The notes under the pieces: model-generated
What the model was told of the DNA's origin: nothing
Database searches by the model: none
Seen by the model: only the letters and a program-made list of their open reading frames with translations
Part shown: positions 4,712-9,227 of the stretch, piece by piece
Layout of the letters: the number at the start of each line of letters is the position of its first letter
How positions within the stretch are numbered: the stretch's first letter is position 1
Program-made: the position numbers and the translations under genes
From: Microcaldota archaeon
GTDB lineage: Archaea > B1Sed10-29 > JACOVT01
NCBI GenBank assembly: GCA_016177165.1
Contig: JACOVT010000011.1
Span: 1-9,227, forward strand
Length of the DNA: 9,227 nucleotides
Direction of reading: 5' to 3'

Positions 4712-5869
4712 ATGGCCCTATTGTTGAAGAATGCAAACGTTGTCGATGTAGAGGCTGGCGTTGCTAACAATGGAAACGTGCTGTTGGATGGCGGAAAGAT
4801 AGTCGACACGACCATCAACGCGGTGGAGGGCGGCATGCGCGTGTTCGACTGCCGTGGCGGGTTCCTCGTGCCTGGATTCGCGGACGCCCACGTTCACATT
4901 GGATTGGAACCCGACTGGAGGAACAAAGAAGCGAAGCTGCCGCTCGACAAGCAATACAACACGGGCCGGATAAGCCGCAATGTGGATAGTGCTTTGGATT
5001 ACGGGATAACGCTGATGCGTGACGTGGGCTCGCCCGGAGTTTGGGGCTTCAAGGCGCGCGAGCAGCTGGAAAAGCGGGGTCGAAGCAGGCTGGCGGTCGC
5101 CGGCAGGCTGCTTACAAACGGACACGCAAAAGAGCTCGGCGTTCTAGTTCAGGGGCGAGACTTGCCCAAGGCTGCCATGGTAGAAATCGGACGTGGCGCT
5201 GACGTGATAAAGGTTGCGAGTAACAAAACCAGTATTTCAGAGAAAGCGGTGCACGAGCCCTACACCGTTCAAGAGCTGCGCAAGCTCGTCAAGACCTGCG
5301 AGAAGCACGGCCGCAAAGTGGCTGGGCACGCGCACGAGCCCGAACTGATCGAACGCGCGTTACGAGCCGGCGTCCACACGCTCGAGCATTCCTGGCCGCT
5401 TGATGAACAAATGGCAGAACAAATGAGGAGGAAGGGGATTATTGTTGTTCCCACGTACGCCGCAGCGGAATTGTCAAGGCTCCCGGAAAAAGTTTCACTT
5501 GTCCCACGCAATGTTTACAAGGCAATATACCTGCCTTGGCTCCGCAAGCTTGAGTCAGGCATCAAGCGGGCCATAAGATGCGGCGTGACGCTAGCCTGCG
5601 GCAGCGATGCTGGTTTCGTTCCCATCTCGTTCGGCAGGTACGCTGTCGGCGAAGCCCAAGCCTTCGAACGCTTTGGCGCCGCACCGCAAGAAGCGCTCAA
5701 GTCACTCACAATTAGGGGAGCCGAAGCTTGCGGCTTCCAAGACCGGTTGGGCCGCATAGAGGAAGGCTTCGAGGCCGACCTTGTGCTGCTAAAAGCCAAC
5801 CCCCTCCGGAGCACGAGCGCGCTGTCAAAGGTTGCTGCTGTTTTCTCCAGAGGTAGGCTGGTGCGCTAG
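4712..5869 (+). CDS. Metal-dependent amidohydrolase
   Basis: 385 residues with the full layout of the amidohydrolase superfamily (imidazolonepropionase/prolidase-like branch). An N-terminal beta-sandwich stretch (LLKNANVVDVEAG...LLDGGKIVD) is followed by the FADAHVHIG metal motif (H60, H62), a Lys in VIKVAS (K167) that may be the bridging or carbamylated residue, VAGHAHEP (H206 and H208), TLEHSW (H226) and GSDAG (D299). The C-terminal strand region (ADLVLLKANPLRSTSALSKV) restores the sandwich, as in typical family members of about 400 residues. The likely reaction is hydrolysis of a C-N bond in a cyclic amide, amidine or acyl-amino acid/dipeptide; the substrate is not predictable here. It appears cytoplasmic, with no signal peptide. 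The ATG at 4712 is leaderless relative to the shared TATA element. AlaX follows after a 53-base gap. Confidence 0.9.
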   Translation: MALLLKNANVVDVEAGVANNGNVLLDGGKIVDTTINAVEGGMRVFDCRGGFLVPGFADAHVHIGLEPDWRNKEAKLPLDKQYNTGRISRNVDSALDYGITLMRDVGSPGVWGFKAREQLEKRGRSRLAVAGRLLTNGHAKELGVLVQGRDLPKAAMVEIGRGADVIKVASNKTSISEKAVHEPYTVQELRKLVKTCEKHGRKVAGHAHEPELIERALRAGVHTLEHSWPLDEQMAEQMRRKGIIVVPTYAAAELSRLPEKVSLVPRNVYKAIYLPWLRKLESGIKRAIRCGVTLACGSDAGFVPISFGRYAVGEAQAFERFGAAPQEALKSLTIRGAEACGFQDRLGRIEEGFEADLVLLKANPLRSTSALSKVAAVFSRGRLVR

Positions 5870-5893
5870 CTGCCGGACCGTCGCAGCGAAACC

Positions 5894-5900
5894 ATTAAAG
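5894..5900 (+). promoter_or_regulatory. Weak TATA-like box for alaX
   Basis: ATTAAAG between the amidohydrolase stop and alaX. It is too close to the ATG at 5902 to serve it, but its first A after the T pair (5897) is 26 bases from the in-frame GTG at 5923. The box is poor, so read-through from the amidohydrolase promoter is also likely. Confidence 0.35.
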
Positions 5901-5922
5901 CATGCGATTGAGAAAGCATGGC

Positions 5923-6624
5923 GTGACTGAAGAGCTTTTCTGGCGGGACTCTTACTGCCGCGAGTTTGACGCGACTGTCAAGAGCGTGCGCGATGGCCGT
6001 TTCATCCTGCTTGATAAGACTGCCTTCTACCCCGAGGGGGGCGGGCAGCCGAACGATACCGGAAAACTTACGTGTGGTGGGCAGGAGTACGCGGTTGTTG
6101 GGGTGCTCAAGGAATCCGGAGGGATAGTGCACGAGGTTGACCGCGAGGGCCTGCAGGAAGGAGCCGCCGTTTCCTGCTCGTTGGATTGGAGCAGGAGGCA
6201 CCGACTCATGAGGATGCATACGGCGACTCACGTGCTGTGCAGCATTATTGGGCGCGAGAACGGCGCGCTCATCACGGGCAACCAGCTCGGAATCGGCAAG
6301 ACGCGCGTAGACCTCAGCCTCGAGTCGTTGAACAAGGAACTCGCGCAGAAGTTCATTGACGAGGCCAACCAAGAACTAGCTAAGAACCTACCCGTGGAAA
6401 TCAAGCTGATTCCGCGAGCTGAAGCTGAAAAACTCACTCATCTAGCCAAGGCAGAGTACGAGGGCAACGAGCTTCGAGTCGTCAGCGTCAGCGGCGTGGG
6501 AGAGGAGCCTTGTGGAGGAACCCACGTTGCAAACACGAGCGAGATCGGAAAGATTGAGCTCGTGGGTGTGGAAAACAAGGGAAAAGGAAGAAAGCGGATC
6601 TACTTCACGCTTGCTGGCGCTTAA
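5923..6624 (+). CDS. alaX: Alanyl-tRNA editing protein AlaX
   Basis: A stand-alone editing domain homologous to the AlaRS editing domain. It hydrolyses Ser (or Gly) mischarged on tRNA-Ala in the cytoplasm. With the GTG start at 5923 it has 233 residues, the AlaX-M size class. Seen: VTEELFWRDSYCREFDATV, the usual family N-terminus; YPEGGGQPND (36-45) with the GGQ element; the zinc motif MHTATHVL with H99 and H103; and the second zinc pair C197 and H201 in CGGTH. All four metal ligands are present, so the enzyme should be active. The ATG at 5902 would add seven residues that homologues lack as I recall them, and it lies on top of the TATA-like sequence. There is no Shine-Dalgarno at either start. 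The gene is co-directional with the amidohydrolase and convergent with the small membrane protein gene. Confidence 0.9.
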   Translation: MTEELFWRDSYCREFDATVKSVRDGRFILLDKTAFYPEGGGQPNDTGKLTCGGQEYAVVGVLKESGGIVHEVDREGLQEGAAVSCSLDWSRRHRLMRMHTATHVLCSIIGRENGALITGNQLGIGKTRVDLSLESLNKELAQKFIDEANQELAKNLPVEIKLIPRAEAEKLTHLAKAEYEGNELRVVSVSGVGEEPCGGTHVANTSEIGKIELVGVENKGKGRKRIYFTLAGA

Positions 6625-6632
6625 AGAAATCG

Positions 6633-6661
6633 AGGGTGAGCCCTTACCAGCCTACTTTTTC
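6633..6661 (+). terminator. Weak hairpin plus T-run between convergent genes
   Basis: AGGG/CCCT with a 4-base loop (6633-6644), followed by CTTTTTC at 6655-6661. It lies between the alaX stop and the converging membrane protein gene, with the T-run inside that gene's 3' end. The stem is short, so the T-run is the better evidence. Confidence 0.25.
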
Positions 6662-6873
6662 TTTCCTTCACGTTCCAGACCGTGGCCCGTGGCTGCTGCG
6701 GCAAGAATCATCAAGCCGTGCAACAATACAATCAAGCCCACGTAGGAGTACCACTGCCAGCCCAAGACTGCTTTTGTGCCCGGGGCGGCAATGCTGTCTA
6801 GCAACCATGCCGCGCCGATCACCAGAGTGATCACTCCCTTGCCAGCCAAGCATTGAGGGTGTCTGCAAAACAC
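6652..6873 (-). CDS. Small two-helix membrane protein, 73 aa
   Basis: No named family recognised. 73 residues: N-terminus MFCRHPQCLAGKG with Cys3 and Cys8, a hydrophobic helix at about 13-30 (GVITLVIGAAWLLDSI), a short loop with Trp/Tyr (GWQWYSY), a second helix at about 43-62 (SYVGLIVLLHGLMILAAAA), and a basic tail (EREGKKK), giving a helical hairpin with the C-terminus likely cytoplasmic. The GTG start at 6873 is supported by GGAGGTGA at 6878-6885 and by a TATA box at 6921-6931. A longer in-frame reading from 6945 begins upstream of that TATA box and is rejected. This is a leadered gene, and its start region and C-x4-C N-terminus match the 29-aa peptide at 2095-2184. The Cys pair could bind metal or take part in redox. 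It is convergent with alaX. Confidence 0.8.
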   Translation of the reverse strand: MFCRHPQCLAGKGVITLVIGAAWLLDSIAAPGTKAVLGWQWYSYVGLIVLLHGLMILAAAATGHGLEREGKKK

Positions 6874-6877
6874 TTGT

Positions 6878-6885
6878 TCACCTCC
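6878..6885 (-). promoter_or_regulatory. Shine-Dalgarno of the 73-aa membrane protein
   Basis: GGAGGTGA on the minus strand, with GGAGG 7 bases from the GTG at 6873. It is the only strong Shine-Dalgarno outside the 1755-2184 cluster and fixes the short start. Confidence 0.7.
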
Positions 6886-6920
6886 AAACGGTTGACGCTT
6901 TGTTATCGCTCTTTGGCCGG

Positions 6921-6931
6921 GTTTATAAACC
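6921..6931 (-). promoter_or_regulatory. TATA box of the 73-aa membrane protein
   Basis: GGTTTATAAAC on the minus strand, a near-consensus archaeal TATA box. It predicts a transcript start near 6902 and a leader of about 29 bases, enough to hold the Shine-Dalgarno. The exchanger gene has its own box about 37 bases away on the other strand. Confidence 0.7.
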
Positions 6932-6958
6932 AGTTGTTTTGGCATTTGGTTGTTTTTG

Positions 6959-6967
6959 GCTTTTAAT
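6959..6967 (+). promoter_or_regulatory. TATA box of the cation exchanger gene
   Basis: GCTTTTAAT. Its first A (6965) is 24 bases before the ATG at 6989, with no Shine-Dalgarno between them, so the transcript is probably leaderless. This moves the start of the exchanger downstream of a possible TTG at 6950. Confidence 0.6.
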
Positions 6968-6988
6968 CACGGCAAGCGTGTTTACCGC

Positions 6989-7921
6989 ATGGTCGTCGAG
7001 AACACGCTTTTGATGGCGGCGGGACTCGCGGTGCTGGTGAAGTCAAGCCTGGTCGCCGTCCGCTCGCTAGCCTCTGTGTCGTGGCACTTTCGCTTGAGCG
7101 AGTTCTTCACCAGCTTCCTGATTGTAGGTCTCGTAAGCACGATTCCCGAGTTGTTCATCGGCGTGAACTCGGCGCTGGACGCAAAACCCGAGCTGGGATG
7201 GGGCGTGGTGATCGGCTCGAACATAATCGACTTGACAATAATACTGGGGATAGTCACGATATACGCCCGGAACCTTCCTGTGCGGGCCAAGTTCATCAAG
7301 AGCATGCCGGCCTACCTTGTAGCTATAAGCCTGCCTGTCGTGCTGCTCGCAGACGGAAAGCTCGACAGGCTCGACGGACTACTACTCGTAGGGGCGATGC
7401 TCGCCTACGTCTGGTTTGTCTACAAGAAGACCGGCACCACAACTGCAAAGAGTCCCCCATTCAGCCGCATCTATTCTGTCAGGCGGTCGCTGGTCTACGC
7501 GCCCTTGAGCATCGCCATCATGTTCGTCAGTTCCGACATAGTCGCGAGGAACGCAGAACAGCTTTCCATACTCATGTCGGTGCCGGTCGTGCTGATCGGG
7601 ATGTTCGTGGTAGCTCTTGGAACCTGCCTACCAGAATTGATTTTCTCGGTGAGGGCGGTGCGCGAGCGGCATAAGGGCTTGGCGGTGGGCGACATCTTCG
7701 GGAACGTCGTCATCGACTCCACCTCTTCCATAGGAATCATCGCGCTCATTACTCCGATAGCAGCTTCCGGGATCGCGCTGCGCAGCGGCATTTTCATGCT
7801 AGCTGCCGCGCTGATCCTCATGGCGCTGGTAACGCGCGAACGCGGACTTAAATGGCCTGAAGGAATCGCTCTGGTCCTCACATACGTGGCGTTCGCCGCG
7901 CTCGGAGTGCTCAGCGCCTAG
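6989..7921 (+). CDS. Sodium/calcium exchanger family (CaCA) membrane protein
   Basis: 310 residues with two homologous halves of about five hydrophobic segments each, the layout of prokaryotic Ca2+/cation antiporters that expel cations in exchange for Na+ or H+. The alpha-1 repeat reads VGLVSTIPELFIGVNSAL, then GVVIGSNIIDLTIILG, about 46-87 (E54, N78). The alpha-2 repeat reads VALGTCLPELIFSVRAV, then VGDIFGNVVIDSTSSIG, about 208-249 (E216, N239). The repeat Glu residues that coordinate the ion are both present. Alpha-1 lacks the usual GTS before PE, and alpha-2 has GDIFGN where GNVxGSN is typical, so ion preference may differ. The loop at about 146-165 is the inter-half cytoplasmic linker. 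The ATG at 6989 is chosen from TATA spacing; a TTG at 6950 would add 13 residues. The stop codon overlaps the convergent PRTase stop at CTAG. Confidence 0.9.
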   Translation: MVVENTLLMAAGLAVLVKSSLVAVRSLASVSWHFRLSEFFTSFLIVGLVSTIPELFIGVNSALDAKPELGWGVVIGSNIIDLTIILGIVTIYARNLPVRAKFIKSMPAYLVAISLPVVLLADGKLDRLDGLLLVGAMLAYVWFVYKKTGTTTAKSPPFSRIYSVRRSLVYAPLSIAIMFVSSDIVARNAEQLSILMSVPVVLIGMFVVALGTCLPELIFSVRAVRERHKGLAVGDIFGNVVIDSTSSIGIIALITPIAASGIALRSGIFMLAAALILMALVTRERGLKWPEGIALVLTYVAFAALGVLSA

Positions 7922-8628
7922 CGCTTAGGGCTGCGCTTGTCCGTGCCGATCCCGTGCGCAGTCATGTGGTCGTCAAGGGCGGACTTGTATGCTTGAAAAA
8001 TGGCAAAGCGTTCATGGCGACTTAGTTCTATGCCTTTCTCACTTTGGCCCATTATCTTATCGAGTTGTCTGTGAGTAGGTGATGGCAAGTTCGGTAGTAA
8101 AAGCACCCGCATGTCAGTTTGCCTTACATCAATGACTGGAAACTCTCTAACGTCCGAGTGTGGTGCTTTATCAGTCAAGAAGTTTCTCACCTTATGCATG
8201 CTGAATCCGCCAGCACGGACGTCATCAACTACAGCAAGTTTGGCTTCAGACGAGATGCCTTTCTCTTGTGTCGGGTTAACAAAATACACGTCAGAAGGCA
8301 CGAAGGGGTCAAACCGCTCTGGCCTAACTATGTAAACCTTGAAAGTCCTTCCGGTCTTTCTTCTAATGTAGTGCTGGATGAGGCGGGCGGTTGGTAAGCC
8401 CGTTTTATCTATGGCCACGAGCGCAGTTGGGTTATACTCCAGGATCTCCTCCGCTTTCTTTGAAATAAGTTCTGCCACGCGCCTTGCAGAAGGAAAGTCT
8501 TGCTCTAGAAGGCTCATGGCGCGGCGGGTATCAGCAGCTTTTTCTCTTATTTCTCTCTCTGCGCGCATCATTTGCTGGTGCTGCCTCTCGCTAACCCAGT
8601 ACTTATCGCTAACTTGCACGCGTCTCAT
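7918..8628 (-). CDS. Phosphoribosyltransferase-like protein
   Basis: 236 residues. The central part has the type I PRTase fold signature: a first strand/loop TALVAIDKTGLPTARLI (about 68-84) in the position of the PPi loop, and LAVVDDVRAGGFSM (131-144) matching the PRPP-binding motif, four hydrophobics-D-D-x4-G-G-x-(S/T). D135 and D136 are the expected acidic pair. An N-terminal helical extension (about 1-65, Arg/Glu-rich) and a C-terminal helical extension (about 185-236) are not typical of purine or pyrimidine salvage enzymes, so the substrate is unknown and a regulatory or RNA/nucleotide-linked role is possible. It starts 4 bases after the stop of the thioredoxin-fold gene with no Shine-Dalgarno, so translation is probably coupled. 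Codon third positions are visibly less GC-rich than in the exchanger next door. Confidence 0.7.
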   Translation of the reverse strand: MRRVQVSDKYWVSERQHQQMMRAEREIREKAADTRRAMSLLEQDFPSARRVAELISKKAEEILEYNPTALVAIDKTGLPTARLIQHYIRRKTGRTFKVYIVRPERFDPFVPSDVYFVNPTQEKGISSEAKLAVVDDVRAGGFSMHKVRNFLTDKAPHSDVREFPVIDVRQTDMRVLLLPNLPSPTHRQLDKIMGQSEKGIELSRHERFAIFQAYKSALDDHMTAHGIGTDKRSPKR

Positions 8629-8632
8629 GGCA

Positions 8633-8965
8633 TCACGCGAATATTTGAAGCAGGTACTCGATCTCCTCGACCGCGCTTTCGACCGAGGCGGGCTGCGTCA
8701 CGCTTCCCACGGGATTGCCGGAGCGGTACATTGCCAGTTTCGGCGTCTTGAGCAGGTCGTAGTCGGTGAGGAACTTATCGTCAGCGCCATCTTTTTGGAG
8801 GAGCGCAAAGTTGGTGCGGTCGTTGCCGTACTTTTTCTCGAGCTCTTGGACCTTTTCTAGGATGGCCTTGCCCAGCCGGTCAGAATCGGAGTACACGTAG
8901 ATGACGGCTGTCCCGTCGACGCGGTAGAAGTCGCCGTACTCGCCGACATTCTTGAGCTCTTTCAT
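8633..8965 (-). CDS. Thioredoxin-fold protein lacking cysteines
   Basis: 110 residues with the strand-helix order of thioredoxin: TAVIYVYSDSDRLGKAILEKV (about 19-39, the segment that normally holds CxxC), NFALLQKDG in the third strand, and LLKTPKLAMYRSGNPVGSV (about 71-89), which matches the cis-proline region of thioredoxins ('P-T-L-x-x-F-x-x-G'). The CxxC position reads YSDSD and the protein contains no cysteine at all, so dithiol redox catalysis is excluded. A binding or chaperone role, as in other redox-dead thioredoxin folds, is inferred. The ATG at 8965 lies about 33 bases from the AT-rich element at 8995-9003, or at leaderless distance from a weaker AATAAC nearby. It is the first gene of a two-gene unit with the PRTase-like protein. 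Confidence 0.7.
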   Translation of the reverse strand: MKELKNVGEYGDFYRVDGTAVIYVYSDSDRLGKAILEKVQELEKKYGNDRTNFALLQKDGADDKFLTDYDLLKTPKLAMYRSGNPVGSVTQPASVESAVEEIEYLLQIFA

Positions 8966-8994
8966 GAAACCAGTGCATTAGTTTGTAGGTTATT

Positions 8995-9003
8995 CTTTAA
9001 AAG
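8995..9003. promoter_or_regulatory. TATA element between two divergent genes
   Basis: CTTTTAAAG on the minus strand, CTTTAAAAG on the plus strand. On the plus strand its first A (8999) is 25 bases from the ATG of the Cys-rich protein, giving a leaderless start. On the minus strand it would give a leader of about 9 bases for the thioredoxin-fold gene. It is a second instance of an AT-rich near-palindrome between divergent genes, less symmetric in spacing than the one at 4681-4691. Confidence 0.5.
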
Positions 9004-9023
9004 CAGCTTGTCGTAATGCAGTT

Positions 9024-9173
9024 ATGGCGAAAACGTGTTGCGTTTGCAGCAAGCCCCCTGAAACCGGGAAGGGCGTCAAGGCAAGCGGCAGGTTCTACTG
9101 CTGCTACGCGTGCGTCAAGCACTCCAAAACAGGCAAGCCAAAGAAAAAGAAGAACGTCTGTGAATTTTGCTAG
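9024..9173 (+). CDS. Small Cys-rich metallothionein-like protein, 49 aa
   Basis: 49 residues, with seven cysteines arranged as C5-C6-x-C8, C26-C27-x2-C30 and C46-x2-C49, plus His33. The middle segment GRFYCCYACVKHSKTG resembles the 'G.YYCSEACA.GH..G' core of prokaryotic metallothioneins (SmtA type), and the N-terminal CCVCSK parallels their first Cys cluster. The C-terminal CEFC is close to the usual CxC end. Between them lies a run of lysines (KPKKKKN), unlike classic metallothioneins. A zinc-ribbon or treble-clef finger is the alternative. The expected role is binding Zn2+ or another soft metal in the cytoplasm. ATG 9024 is 25 bases from the TATA element, which supports a leaderless start and a real gene. 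The other frame in this stretch (from 9016) is unlikely because it lacks any such motif. Confidence 0.65.
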   Translation: MAKTCCVCSKPPETGKGVKASGRFYCCYACVKHSKTGKPKKKKNVCEFC

Positions 9174-9202
9174 GACTCCTTTTGTTAGCAACAGTGGCAT
9201 AA

Positions 9203-9211
9203 GTTTAAATA
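9203..9211 (+). promoter_or_regulatory. TATA box of a gene beyond the right edge
   Basis: GTTTAAATA near the end of the window. By the spacing seen at the other genes, the start codon would fall near position 9231, just outside. The stretch 9174-9202 holds a CTTTTG run that may end the Cys-rich protein's transcript. Confidence 0.45.
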
Positions 9212-9227
9212 CCAACTACTTACATAC

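Noticed and set aside
6652..6945. 97-residue version of the two-helix membrane protein
   Set aside because: Its start lies upstream of the near-consensus TATA box at 6921-6931; the GTG at 6873 has a GGAGGTGA site.
8997..9215. Minus-strand 72-codon frame over the Cys-rich protein
   Set aside because: No promoter or Shine-Dalgarno; the plus strand has a motif-bearing ORF at the correct distance from a TATA element.
1..9227. CRISPR repeats, tRNA/rRNA genes, insertion sequences, att sites
   Set aside because: Read for regularly spaced repeats, tRNA T-arm consensus and transposase or integrase motifs; none found.

Overview
The window reads as archaeal chromosome, fairly GC-rich and densely coded on both strands. 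Three things support this: an RNA-ligase-partner PIN protein of the archaeal UPF0278 type, a stand-alone AlaX editing protein, and archaeal promoter grammar. Most genes have an AT-rich TATA-like box (CTTTTTAA, CTTTTAAA or TTTATAAA) about 24-29 bases before the start codon, no Shine-Dalgarno sequence, and therefore appear leaderless. I cannot name the lineage. A DPANN-type archaeon (Micrarchaeota or Diapherotrites style) would fit the small membrane and orphan proteins, but that is a guess. I see no rRNA, tRNA, CRISPR array, transposase or integrase.

Layout. 1-67 (minus): first codons of a gene leaving the left edge, possibly HMG-CoA reductase. 42-665 (minus): PIN-domain RNA ligase partner. 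708-1706 (minus): unrecognised coiled-coil protein. 1755-2349 (minus): a run of very small Cys/Gly/Pro-rich reading frames, each with a strong Shine-Dalgarno, behind a leader of about 150 bases. 2440-3771 (minus): DASS/SLC13-type anion transporter. 3806-4660 (minus): GNAT acetyltransferase. 4712-5869 (plus): metal-dependent amidohydrolase, divergent from the GNAT gene around one symmetric TATA element. 5923-6624 (plus): AlaX. 6652-6873 (minus): 73-residue two-helix membrane protein. 6989-7921 (plus): CaCA-type cation exchanger. 7918-8628 and 8633-8965 (minus): a coupled pair of a phosphoribosyltransferase-like protein and a cysteine-free thioredoxin-fold protein. 9024-9173 (plus): 49-residue Cys-rich, metallothionein-like protein. 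A promoter at 9203-9211 points to a further gene just beyond the right edge.

Most genes look like separate short transcription units, not one pathway. The plausible functional links are GNAT plus transporter (same strand, 34-base gap), amidohydrolase plus AlaX, and the thioredoxin-fold/PRTase pair (4-base gap). The most unusual part is the 1755-2184 cluster. Its first and last members look like paralogues (both carry P7-C8-G9 and then GGP(V/I)PA), and its first member shares its ribosome-binding/start cassette and an M-F-C-x4-C N-terminus with the two-helix membrane protein 4.7 kb away. With only a nucleotide window, functions given for families come from motif recognition; no database search was run.
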